This document shows positions 25,233 to 33,918 of a DNA stretch of 64,000 bases, in pieces. Numbering within the stretch: the stretch's first letter is position 1; the number at the start of each line of letters is the position of its first letter. A program made the translations under genes and the position numbers. The DNA comes from Bacillota bacterium (GTDB lineage: Bacteria; Bacillota; Clostridia; Acetivibrionales; DSM-1351): assembly GCA_023415305.1 (NCBI GenBank), contig JAEZKZ010000117.1, positions 124,001 through 188,000 on the forward strand. The letters are read 5' to 3'. A model generated the notes under the pieces. That model ran no database searches. It saw nothing but the letters and a program-made list of their open reading frames with translations, and was not told the DNA's origin.

Positions 25233-26948
25233 CTATACCTTGAATTTTCCCACTACATCCTTCAATTTCTTCGCATTGAAGCTGCTGATATCCATCTGCT
25301 CCTGTACATCGTTAACCTTTTGCAGGATGGCCGTTGATTTTTCAGCTATATTCTGGGTTCCGGCTGCACCCTCATTAACAGTCTTTGAGACGTCGTTAAT
25401 AGCATTTATTATACCTTCAACCGAAGCAGTCAGCTCCTCAGCAGTGGCACTGAAGTCAGTAACAAGCTTGTCTATGAAAATTGCATCCTTACTATAATAC
25501 TCTCCGGTTTCTATCATTGCTTCATAATCCTTTATTACATTTGTATCCATGAAATTCATAATTGATCTTGAGCTGCCTGCCAGATCTTCAACTGCTGCAA
25601 CTACTTCCTTTGTTACCTTTTGTATTTCATTCACTGTACTCTTTGAGTCCTCGGCCAGTTTTCTAATTTCATCGGCAACAACGGCAAAGCCCTTTCCTGC
25701 TTCTCCAGCTCTGGCCGCCTCAATAGCAGCATTTAAAGCCAATAAATTGGTTTGTGAGGAAATCTTAAGTATTGCCTCTGACAGAACGCTAATCTGTTCT
25801 ATAGCTTTTGACCTGTCAAGAGAAACCTCCAGCCCCTGCTTTACCTCATAATAAATATCATTTCCGGCTCTTTGTGAGAATTCAGACCTTGCTTTAAGGT
25901 CAATGGCTCGTTTACTGACCTCTCTTGCCGCAACTGCACCACTCTGAGCTTTTTCGGCCATGGCTTCAATTGCATTCTCAATTTCGGTGGAGGATGCATT
26001 GACCTCTTCCGTTGCTGCCGCAGTCTCTTCCATCCCAGCCGAAATTTCTTCGACAGTTGCTGAAGTGTCCTCCACAGCTTCGTTTAAATGGATAAGACTG
26101 CCTGAAACAGTTTCGGCAGCCAGTTCCACATTTCGGGAGCATTCATTTACTTCCAGCATAATTGATCTCAGATTAGTTATAAACTTATTAACACTCTTTG
26201 CGAGATCACCGATTTCATCCCTGGTATCTATTTTTATCTCACTGGTTAAGTCCCCGCCTCTATGGGCCAAATCCTCAAGTTCTTTCCCGAGTTGCTTTAT
26301 CGGTCGTATTATGCTGTTTGTAATAACTATTGTTATCAGTATTCCAAAAATAATAGCTGCAGCCAGGATACCAGTATTCATCACACTTAACATTTCATAC
26401 TCCTCGCTGCTTTGAGTGTTTATATTATCAGCAACTTTGGCATTATAATCTGCTAAAGCCTGTAACCCGTTGTGAAACTTATTTTCAGCATTAACGTTTT
26501 TCACGAGATATTCAAAAGCTTCACTGTCCTTCCCCTGCTTAGCAAGCTCAATAACTTCATTTATAAGGTTATTATATTCACCCCAGCTAATATCTACAGA
26601 AGCTATAGTATCTATTTCAAATTGATCAAGATTTGTAGCTTTATATTGTTGCCAGTCTTGTTCGAGTTTTTCAGATCTGCTTTTGATATCTGCTATATAG
26701 TATGCCTGTAAATCTTTATTTCCACTATACTGAATAACATATAGAACATCTGCTTCACTGGCTCTGCTCTGGGTTCTCATATCATTAAGCCATTGTACAG
26801 GCTTAAGTCTGTCTTTATACAGTGAGGTCATATTCTCATTTGCATGTTTTAAATAAGTAAAACTAACGGTACCAATACCTGCCATAAAAATGATCAGTGT
26901 AACCGATAGGAGCAAGATTTTTTGTATTACCTTCATTTTTTTAAGCAT
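25233..26948 (-). CDS. Methyl-accepting chemotaxis protein (second of a tandem pair)
   Basis: The 571-residue paralogue of the receptor at 23169 has the same architecture: TM1 (9-30), 4HB ligand domain, TM2 (about 190-211), HAMP and the signalling hairpin with the conserved ISSQTNLLALNAAIEAARAG tip. GGAG lies 7 bp before ATG 26948. The extracellular bundle carries many substitutions relative to its twin, for example in residues 56-66 and 143-185, consistent with a different or shifted ligand range. Each copy has its own ribosome site and terminator, so they are probably separate transcripts. Confidence 0.93.
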   Translation of the reverse strand: MLKKMKVIQKILLLSVTLIIFMAGIGTVSFTYLKHANENMTSLYKDRLKPVQWLNDMRTQSRASEADVLYVIQYSGNKDLQAYYIADIKSRSEKLEQDWQQYKATNLDQFEIDTIASVDISWGEYNNLINEVIELAKQGKDSEAFEYLVKNVNAENKFHNGLQALADYNAKVADNINTQSSEEYEMLSVMNTGILAAAIIFGILITIVITNSIIRPIKQLGKELEDLAHRGGDLTSEIKIDTRDEIGDLAKSVNKFITNLRSIMLEVNECSRNVELAAETVSGSLIHLNEAVEDTSATVEEISAGMEETAAATEEVNASSTEIENAIEAMAEKAQSGAVAAREVSKRAIDLKARSEFSQRAGNDIYYEVKQGLEVSLDRSKAIEQISVLSEAILKISSQTNLLALNAAIEAARAGEAGKGFAVVADEIRKLAEDSKSTVNEIQKVTKEVVAAVEDLAGSSRSIMNFMDTNVIKDYEAMIETGEYYSKDAIFIDKLVTDFSATAEELTASVEGIINAINDVSKTVNEGAAGTQNIAEKSTAILQKVNDVQEQMDISSFNAKKLKDVVGKFKV

Positions 26949-27126
26949 ATGTATTCTCCATTCAACATAAAATTTATGATATAACTGTCAGCAATTTAGT
27001 CCGAGGTGCAACATTATGTAAACAGCTTCAAAATATTAATATTATACCACATGTTTAATCTGTAGCAATATATTTAAATATTTAATGTTAGAATAGCTTG
27101 CCATCACAAAAATAAAATTGTATGAT

Positions 27127-27155
27127 TTAACAAAGTCGAGGTAATTCTATTTAAT
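27127..27155 (+). promoter_or_regulatory. Probable promoter of the nitroreductase gene
   Basis: TTAACA (27127-27132), 17 bp and TTTAAT (27150-27155) lie 28 bp upstream of the start codon. The match is moderate in a very AT-rich region. Confidence 0.4.
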
Positions 27156-27182
27156 GTATAAATAATTAGGAGGATAACCGAT

Positions 27183-27782
27183 ATGTCAAAGGATTTTTAT
27201 ACTGCAGTTAAAGACAGGCGCACTTATTATGGAATCAGCAAAGAATCCCCTGTTTCAGATACAAGGATTCAGGAAATAATAAATAATGCTGTTCTACATG
27301 CGCCCACTGCGTTCAACAGCCAAAGTGGCAGAGTTATGGTTTTACTTGGTGAGCATCACAATAAGCTATGGGACATAACAAAAGATGAGCTTAGAAAAAT
27401 GGTGCCTCCGGAAAATTTCGCTTCCACAGAAAGTAAAATCGATTCCTTTAGGAATGGTTATGGAACCGTACTGTTTTTTGAGGATCAATCAGTTGTTGAA
27501 TCACTTCAACGCCAGTTTGAGTTATACAAGGATAACTTTCCTGTATGGTCTCTTGAGGCCAGCGGTATACTTCAGTATATTGTGTGGACTTCTTTAGAAA
27601 TAGAAGGTTTCGGTGCGTCACTGCAGCATTACAACCCAATTATAGATTCTGAGGTCATCAAAGAATGGAACGTTCCTGCAAATTGGAAGCTTTTAGCCGA
27701 GATGCCCTTTGGAAAGCCGATAGCAGCTCCTGATGAAAAACAATTTCAGCCGTTGGATTTCCGAGTAAAGTTCTTGAAGTGA
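27183..27782 (+). CDS. Nitroreductase-family flavoprotein
   Basis: The 199-residue FMN-dependent oxidoreductase has the N-terminal FMN-binding DRRTYYGI segment, HAPTAFNSQSGRVMVLL, and the C-terminal EMPFGKP signature of the short nitroreductase subgroup (YdgI/YodC-like). Such dimeric enzymes use NAD(P)H to reduce nitro, quinone or enoate compounds; the physiological substrate is usually unknown. AGGAGG lies 7 bp before ATG 27183. The gene is single, convergent with the polysaccharide operon, and shares a long hairpin with it. Confidence 0.82.
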   Translation: MSKDFYTAVKDRRTYYGISKESPVSDTRIQEIINNAVLHAPTAFNSQSGRVMVLLGEHHNKLWDITKDELRKMVPPENFASTESKIDSFRNGYGTVLFFEDQSVVESLQRQFELYKDNFPVWSLEASGILQYIVWTSLEIEGFGASLQHYNPIIDSEVIKEWNVPANWKLLAEMPFGKPIAAPDEKQFQPLDFRVKFLK

Positions 27783-27842
27783 GAACTAAAATAAGATAGA
27801 ATGTCAGAAAATTCGTTTCTTCATTTGCATATCTAGATGAAA

Positions 27843-27888
27843 ACGCTCCGATACGAAAGTTTTTAGCAGCATTCGTATCGGAGCGTTA
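27843..27888. terminator. 16-bp perfect inverted repeat, shared terminator
   Basis: AACGCTCCGATACGAA and its exact complement are separated by 14 nt. On the minus strand the stem is followed by TTTT, so it most likely ends the polysaccharide operon. The plus side has no T run. Confidence 0.65.
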
Positions 27889-27924
27889 CTTGTCTTACAG
27901 GCTTTATATTCATTTTATCAAATT

Positions 27925-30144
27925 TCAATTGGGCTTTTTCTGCCTCATTCTCAGTATAATAAGAATCATTGCGAGGAAAAGTACCAGCATTACAGATGTT
28001 CCTGCCAGTGCAAATAACAGAGAGGTTCTGTTCTCCATTACGCTTTCTCTCAGAGTCGGCTCCTTTTCCTTAAGTTCTTCCCTTTGAAACTGATAGGACT
28101 TTATATCATCATTACTGTCAATTAAAACGAAATCATTATTAAGGTTCCAGCTCATTTTTTCATTGCTTACAAGCTTTGTTATTCTTTTGATTGACTTATC
28201 GTCGGGTCCGGTCATGACCAGTAACGCACGTCCCTCAGCATAGGGTGATTTCAACAGCTGCAGGGTACCGATTGAGCCTGCGTAATCAGAAGTTAATATT
28301 AGTTTTTCATTGGTTACAAATTCGGTGAAGCTACTGTTATATTTGAAATACAGCTTATCGTTCAGTTTTGTTATAAGACTGTTTTTCTGAGGAGTTCCTG
28401 CAGTAATGATATTATAGTTTGCTTCAGTTTCATTAAACTCGTCGGCCTTAACCACCTTTAACCGTCCATAGGCATCTGCCGAACGTGAATAAAGCGATAG
28501 CATTCTACCAACTACTGTAAGCTCAGCCATGTCAGGGTCATTTGACAATACCAGCAGAACATCATTCAGACTGCCCTCCTTTTGAAATGGCGCAGGCTTG
28601 CTGTTAAAGCTCAACTTTGTACTATTATTTGGCGGGAGATATATTGTAGAATTCTTAGTAATATATGCCCATGGCATCTCATCCTGTCGTGTTGTACATA
28701 ATAGTTCCGGTATTTCAAGATCAAAAGCAAATCTTATGCTGCTGGAATTTGTCCCAACAACATCAGCTGGCATAAAGAAAGTCAGTTCGTCATTATCAGC
28801 CTTTTCAAGTGCCAGCTTTTTACTCCCTACAGGAATATCCCCCCAATAGACAGTCAGAATGGATCGGTTGAAATCCAAGTTTTTACTGTACCTGAAGTTT
28901 ACAGTAACCTTACTTGCCGATGATAGCGTATAATCGGCAGACAAAGGTAAAAACAATGTCTTTTCCTGCCTGAAAGGACCGATGAATTCAAATCCGCCAC
29001 CCGTCATTTCCTGAAGTGTATACCTGTCTGCTCTCAAGTCTTTTTGCATTTTTGAGTTAAGCTTTATTTCGGCAGTGCCCTTTTTTATAAAGGTGATATT
29101 ATCCGTTTCCTGGACTATCCGTTCACTGTCTCCGAGAAAGTATCCTGCTTCAACAAGGCAGTCAGCATCCAGAGAAGTAACAATCAGAAGGGGATTATTC
29201 GATGCATCAGTTACAAATAAAATCATAGCCTGGTCATTTAATTGATTTTTGTAAGGCTCTATATACTTGATAACCTCATCGGGCAAGTTGTTTGCCAGTC
29301 CTACCAGAATCCTGCTGGAACTTTCTATGTTCTGGGCCTCTTTCCATGAACTGATTGTGATGTTATTGTTTTCACTGGTATTCTTGCTCAAGCCTGCCAT
29401 AAGCATCATTGCAGTTGCTACTTCTTCGTTCTGTTTAGAGTTTGCGACTGTAACAACGGTGTCCGACCCAGTCTTATTACTGGAAGTCATAAATGGGTAG
29501 GGATAATAATTGATTCTGTTATTATGGGGCAGTATATTATACCCCACCTCTACTCCCGAGGCCTCAGAAAAGGTCAGCCAGTTTGCATTGCTGGCCTCGT
29601 CTATACAGCCCTTTTCATTATACAATCTGGCATAGCCGGATATGGTTAGTGTGTTTGCGCTGCTCTCCTTATCATTTTTCAGCAGCTCCATAGGGATGCT
29701 AACATATATATAATTTCTCTCACTGTTTTCATAAGTAATATTGCAGGAATAAAAAGGCTGCTTATTGATTGAAAGGGTAAGAGTGCAGGGTACTTTGTCC
29801 ATCAACTGGCTCACTCTGTATTCAAGCTGTACGCAAACGTATTTTGTATCCCAGTATCTCGGTATATTAAAGTACAACTCGGTTGAAGAGTATATCCCCT
29901 TCAGAATCTGGGGTGAATTCCATGTAATATCATTGGTCTGATCAGCCTTGGGAAGCTGTGGCTTAACCTTTTGGGGATTGTCCGGGTTTTCAAGCATTCT
30001 GTTTATGCTGGAGAGCAGTGCCTCCTCAGAAGTTATAGTGCTTTTTTCTCCTGCCGCATAAACATTCTGCGACCAGCTTAAGGACATAGTTACAACAAAG
30101 ATAATTACAAAAGCTATGAGAAATTTACTTTTTCTTGTTATCAT
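27925..30144 (-). CDS. BcsB/YdaN-like membrane-anchored exopolysaccharide synthase subunit
   Basis: The 739-residue protein has an N-terminal signal peptide (cleavage near VYA-AGEK), a long extracytoplasmic part with repeated beta-rich carbohydrate-binding-like modules, and one C-terminal membrane helix (about 707-732) ending in RMRQKKPN. This is the layout of BcsB, the partner of the cellulose synthase BcsA, and of Bacillus YdaN. It would guide the nascent chain outside the membrane. Its start overlaps the 3' end of the synthase gene by 20 bp, indicating translational coupling. It is the last gene of the operon. Confidence 0.8.
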   Translation of the reverse strand: MITRKSKFLIAFVIIFVVTMSLSWSQNVYAAGEKSTITSEEALLSSINRMLENPDNPQKVKPQLPKADQTNDITWNSPQILKGIYSSTELYFNIPRYWDTKYVCVQLEYRVSQLMDKVPCTLTLSINKQPFYSCNITYENSERNYIYVSIPMELLKNDKESSANTLTISGYARLYNEKGCIDEASNANWLTFSEASGVEVGYNILPHNNRINYYPYPFMTSSNKTGSDTVVTVANSKQNEEVATAMMLMAGLSKNTSENNNITISSWKEAQNIESSSRILVGLANNLPDEVIKYIEPYKNQLNDQAMILFVTDASNNPLLIVTSLDADCLVEAGYFLGDSERIVQETDNITFIKKGTAEIKLNSKMQKDLRADRYTLQEMTGGGFEFIGPFRQEKTLFLPLSADYTLSSASKVTVNFRYSKNLDFNRSILTVYWGDIPVGSKKLALEKADNDELTFFMPADVVGTNSSSIRFAFDLEIPELLCTTRQDEMPWAYITKNSTIYLPPNNSTKLSFNSKPAPFQKEGSLNDVLLVLSNDPDMAELTVVGRMLSLYSRSADAYGRLKVVKADEFNETEANYNIITAGTPQKNSLITKLNDKLYFKYNSSFTEFVTNEKLILTSDYAGSIGTLQLLKSPYAEGRALLVMTGPDDKSIKRITKLVSNEKMSWNLNNDFVLIDSNDDIKSYQFQREELKEKEPTLRESVMENRTSLLFALAGTSVMLVLFLAMILIILRMRQKKPN

Positions 30145-31426
30145 CAGTTATCGCCCCCGGTTCATTATTAGTTTCTATAGATCGTTCAGTTTTATACCAC
30201 TTGACTTCCCGTTTGAATATTGCGTCGTTGGCGCTTTGTATTACAGCATTTAGTACAACTATAACCCAAAGCTTCGAGTAGGTAAAAAGCATCAGAAAAA
30301 TCAGCAGTGCCGATTGCATATTAAATTCGTTCTTTTCAACAGCAAGGGTTATTAACACATTCAATACAAATACCAGTATTGCCATTATCCATAATGTACT
30401 CGAAAATCCACCGAGGGTTACATGAGTAAAACCCAGTATGGATAGTATAAATATCAAATCCGAGCATACGAGGGAGGTGAGCATCAAAATATAAACCAGC
30501 CCGTAATATAGCACATCCAGTCTCATAGGACCCGCAGTTCTGTCAAAGACATATTTGAAATTTTCCTTAAGTACATAAATGTTACCCTTAGCCCATCTAG
30601 TTCTCTGCTTGAGCCATACACGCAGCAGCTGTGGCTCCTGTTCCCAGGTTACTGCCAGAGGCATAAGCTTGATCCTATAACCCATCCTATATATTCTAAA
30701 GCTTATTTCGGTATCTTCAGACAGGGCTTTTGTATCCCAGCCCCCGATACGCTCTATTATGCTTCGGCGTACAACAAAGTTGGTTCCTGGTATAGTACAT
30801 AATTTAAAGAAAAACCATCTTCCTGCCTGGTTCATACATTGATATGCCAGTGTTTCAATATTGACAAAACGGGTTATCAGCGATGCGTTTCTGTTCCTGG
30901 TTCTAAATTTTCCTATTACTGCCCCCAGTTTATCATCTGCCATCAGGTTTTCCACCAGTAAAGTAAGAGCATTGGGCTCTGGTGTATTATCAGCATCATA
31001 AATGGCAATTACACTTCCGGTACTGACCGAGAAACCGATATTAAGGGCATTTGACTTTCCTTTCCCTCCCGCAACGTTATCTGTATTGATTACAAGAAGT
31101 TTTCTGTCAGGGTTTTTCAACTGTATGTTTTTCAGCACTTCGGCCGAGTCATCAGAGGAATTATCATTGATAACAATAATCTCATATTTATCCTTGGGAT
31201 AATCAAGATTCAGAAGGGCCTGAACAGTTTTTCTGATTACAATGCTCTCGTTGTGTGCCGGTACCATAATTGAAACCATGGGATACTCCTTAAGTGGTAT
31301 TCGGCCGTCTGTACGGTTCACCCTTATGTAATAAATAAATCCTCCGATGGACAAAACAACATTAATCAGCATAAGTCCCCAAATAGCAATTAACGCATAT
31401 AGTGATAGTATGTCTGCCAGTGTCAA
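30125..31426 (-). CDS. Processive family 2 glycosyltransferase (BcsA/YdaM-like)
   Basis: The 433-residue membrane synthase has one N-terminal helix, a cytoplasmic GT-A domain and about four C-terminal helices forming the export channel. Catalytic motifs are complete: DN at 88-89, DAD at 144-146, SED at 236-238 (base) and QRTRW at 274-278. It lacks a PilZ domain, so c-di-GMP cannot act on it directly as on BcsA. The start is TTG 31426, 9 bp after GGAGG and overlapping the previous stop as TTGA. It should polymerise a beta-linked sugar; the sugar is unknown. Confidence 0.87.
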   Translation of the reverse strand: MTLADILSLYALIAIWGLMLINVVLSIGGFIYYIRVNRTDGRIPLKEYPMVSIMVPAHNESIVIRKTVQALLNLDYPKDKYEIIVINDNSSDDSAEVLKNIQLKNPDRKLLVINTDNVAGGKGKSNALNIGFSVSTGSVIAIYDADNTPEPNALTLLVENLMADDKLGAVIGKFRTRNRNASLITRFVNIETLAYQCMNQAGRWFFFKLCTIPGTNFVVRRSIIERIGGWDTKALSEDTEISFRIYRMGYRIKLMPLAVTWEQEPQLLRVWLKQRTRWAKGNIYVLKENFKYVFDRTAGPMRLDVLYYGLVYILMLTSLVCSDLIFILSILGFTHVTLGGFSSTLWIMAILVFVLNVLITLAVEKNEFNMQSALLIFLMLFTYSKLWVIVVLNAVIQSANDAIFKREVKWYKTERSIETNNEPGAITDDNKKK

Positions 31427-33048
31427 TCTGCATCACCTCCATCCGATTTTTGTTCTGGAGCTTTTTTGTATAGAAATCTCCGCCTGTTTTGATAACGTGC
31501 AACGACTATAAAACAAACAAAAATTACCGAAATAAAAGTTACAATTATTAAAAGTCTTTGGTTTTCGCGGGCCATACTCTCAGCCATTTTTCCTATAACG
31601 CCCCTGTTAAAGCTGAAATCATCCTCATAGCTGAAAGGCTTGAATTCCAAGGATTGTGCCTTTCCGTTTACGGTAAGAATTCCATCCCTGAAACTAACAA
31701 CCCTGTCATTGGTGTAGACAGTATGTGCAGTAAGCCACAAGCTCTTCAATGATACCTCTGATTGTTGAATCTGTTTAATTTGGTTTTCAAGCACGTCGGT
31801 GCCTGTATTCATATCCAGAAACAACGCAGTAGGATAGGCTTTAATCATATTACTGCTTAAGCTCGAATTACTGAGAATCGCAGGAGCAATAAGCTGATGA
31901 CCGTCAGAATAAACGGTGTTGTAGCCGTCCAAATCCGTCCAGCTGCTTTTTTCCTCAGGATATAAAATTACAGTACTGAACCTTTTTAATACATCCAGTC
32001 CAAGGCTTTCGTGTATCCAGTCATTAGGCACCTCGATGGCTATAGGAAATACACCGTAATTGTTATACGAGGTTATTGCTGTTGTTATTTTCTTATTTAT
32101 ATCTTCAAGTGATGGCTTTTCAGTGTTTATCAGCGGAGCTTTCAGTATTATGCTTGCTCCCTTTGACTGAGCATATGCAAGCATCTCACAGAAGTGTTTC
32201 ATAGCAGGGTACTCGGTATTTTGATAAACCGGCATAACAGTAATTGAATATGGTACACCCATTTTATCCATCAGCCGGACTACCTCCATAAGCTTTTCGC
32301 TGTTGAAAAACGGGTAAACATTGTCAAAGATGATATACTGGGGGTAACTGTTCGGCTGGTTCTCAAAAGGCCATTTCCATACCGAAATCTGCTCTGAAAA
32401 AGCGGCCTTCAAAATATCACTTTCATTATCAAAAGCTCCCATACAGCTGAAACGTCCGTCTCTCACAAACAGCGGAGAACTTTTGCCGTTTGCTTCTATA
32501 TAGCCGGCCCTGAACGGAAAACCGTCCTGAAACATTATTGCATTTTCAGCCTTTATCAAAGCAGTTAAAGCTGCCCCGTGATCAACACCATAGGATATCT
32601 TTACTGCGGCATCCTTAACCTTTAAAGAGGTATAATCCAGTTTTAGCGACTTAAGAACATCATCAGTAATTCCTCCACCAACCATCATTATTTTAAGATC
32701 CGCGTCTTCCAATGCTTTTAAAAAAGCTGAATTAATACTGTCACTTTCATGGTAAAACAGAAGGCTATCGAATTTATTCAGCATATCGATACACTCGTTT
32801 ACAGTGCTGTAGCTTGTCCCGTAACCCATATATGTCAATATGTCAGCCATTGCCGCAACATTCTCTTTACCTTTCAGGGACAAGTCCTCATCATATATAA
32901 ACAGAATATCTTTTCCTTTAATGCTTTCTTCCGCAGCCGAAACAGCTTTAGCAGGAAAAACTAATGCCATTGCCATGAAAATAAACAAAATTATTTTTTT
33001 TAGAGGAAATTTACTAATGTTAAGCTTTCGACAGTTCTTATACATCAT
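31423..33048 (-). CDS. DUF2334 polysaccharide deacetylase-like protein (YdaL-like)
   Basis: The 541-residue exported protein has a signal peptide (residues about 12-37, ending KAVSAAE), an N-terminal domain with FIYDEDLSLKGKENV, a DUF2334 domain typical of carbohydrate-esterase-like folds (YIIFDNVYPFFN, then SITVMPVYQN), and a C-terminal membrane helix (about 500-522). The longer frame to 33183 is rejected because AAGGA is spaced for ATG 33048 and the extension lies inside the preceding gene. It probably modifies or trims the exported polymer. The catalytic metal ligands of classical deacetylases are not clearly all present. Confidence 0.78.
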   Translation of the reverse strand: MMYKNCRKLNISKFPLKKIILFIFMAMALVFPAKAVSAAEESIKGKDILFIYDEDLSLKGKENVAAMADILTYMGYGTSYSTVNECIDMLNKFDSLLFYHESDSINSAFLKALEDADLKIMMVGGGITDDVLKSLKLDYTSLKVKDAAVKISYGVDHGAALTALIKAENAIMFQDGFPFRAGYIEANGKSSPLFVRDGRFSCMGAFDNESDILKAAFSEQISVWKWPFENQPNSYPQYIIFDNVYPFFNSEKLMEVVRLMDKMGVPYSITVMPVYQNTEYPAMKHFCEMLAYAQSKGASIILKAPLINTEKPSLEDINKKITTAITSYNNYGVFPIAIEVPNDWIHESLGLDVLKRFSTVILYPEEKSSWTDLDGYNTVYSDGHQLIAPAILSNSSLSSNMIKAYPTALFLDMNTGTDVLENQIKQIQQSEVSLKSLWLTAHTVYTNDRVVSFRDGILTVNGKAQSLEFKPFSYEDDFSFNRGVIGKMAESMARENQRLLIIVTFISVIFVCFIVVARYQNRRRFLYKKAPEQKSDGGDAD

Positions 33049-33895
33049 ACTGCAATTCCTTCTCAACACTCTGCTTAAAGAAGGCAGTATCATTCCCAAG
33101 CTCTTCCCTGTACTGAACAAAAGCAATCTGAACCTCAACCTTGATGGAGGTATCGGTAATACCGTCAAATGCACCTTTTTCACCTACCATTGATCTGATT
33201 CTGTTCCGAACCAACTCACCGCCGCTTTCATCACAAGTGAGTATAATTGCAAGACTGCCGTCATTATCTATACTGTACTGGTTGTCCTCTACCCTGATAG
33301 CATCACCTATAATTTCAGCTAGTCGCTGCTTGAGCTTATCAAAATTTTTCTTGGTTAGTATTTTTCTTAATTCCTGACCATAGCGCAGTTTTATTATCAT
33401 CAACGTTAAAGGGAGCTGATTTCTTCTGGTATATCTGATCTGCTTGTCTATGTCGTAATAAAAGCTTCTCAGATTATAGAGGCCTGTAAGAGGATCTATC
33501 ATTACCAGCTCCTCAACCTGCTGCCTCAACATGCTGTTTTCCAGTTCCAGCCGGTTACGTCCCGAAATAAACAGCTTCATTGTACCTACAATAACAATAG
33601 GAATTATCAGCCACGCAAAAGAGTAAATATTAATAGCCGTCCCTTTTTCATATAGTATAAACAGCTTATAAGCCGAATAGCAGATAATTTGAGAGCCAAC
33701 CACCACAAACGCCGCAAAATCCATTGAAAAAGTTACAAGTATTATTGCAATAACTGTAACGACTAACATTACAGTATTTTCAATCAACAAACCTGAACCC
33801 CCGGCATATAGAACCCCCATACTACCGATTAATGAAATTAAAAATAGTAGTAATCCAACATCCTGAATCAATATTTCATAGCGTTTATTAGGCAT
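33038..33895 (-). CDS. Degenerate GGDEF membrane protein, probable c-di-GMP receptor (YdaK-like)
   Basis: The 285-residue protein has about four membrane helices (residues 12-110), a short coiled linker (LENSMLRQQVEEL) and a GGDEF-fold domain (MIDPLTGLYNLRSF). The catalytic GGDEF motif is replaced by DNDGS at 210-214, so it should not make c-di-GMP. However, the inhibitory-site motif RVED (201-204) is kept exactly five residues before it, the spacing of a functional c-di-GMP binding I-site. Bacillus YdaK in the ydaJKLMN operon is built this way and binds c-di-GMP. It overlaps the next gene by 11 bp. Inferred role: switch for the PilZ-less synthase. Confidence 0.85.
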   Translation of the reverse strand: MPNKRYEILIQDVGLLLFLISLIGSMGVLYAGGSGLLIENTVMLVVTVIAIILVTFSMDFAAFVVVGSQIICYSAYKLFILYEKGTAINIYSFAWLIIPIVIVGTMKLFISGRNRLELENSMLRQQVEELVMIDPLTGLYNLRSFYYDIDKQIRYTRRNQLPLTLMIIKLRYGQELRKILTKKNFDKLKQRLAEIIGDAIRVEDNQYSIDNDGSLAIILTCDESGGELVRNRIRSMVGEKGAFDGITDTSIKVEVQIAFVQYREELGNDTAFFKQSVEKELQYDV

Positions 33896-33918
33896 TATAA
33901 CCTCCGTATTACGAGTAT

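Noticed and set aside
27843..27888. Insertion-element terminal repeats
   Set aside because: The 16-bp arms enclose only 14 nt, so nothing is carried between them. A terminator is simpler.
33049..33183. 45-codon extension of the DUF2334 protein
   Set aside because: It lies inside the upstream GGDEF gene and would hide the signal peptide behind a hydrophilic lead. ATG 33048 has a good ribosome site.
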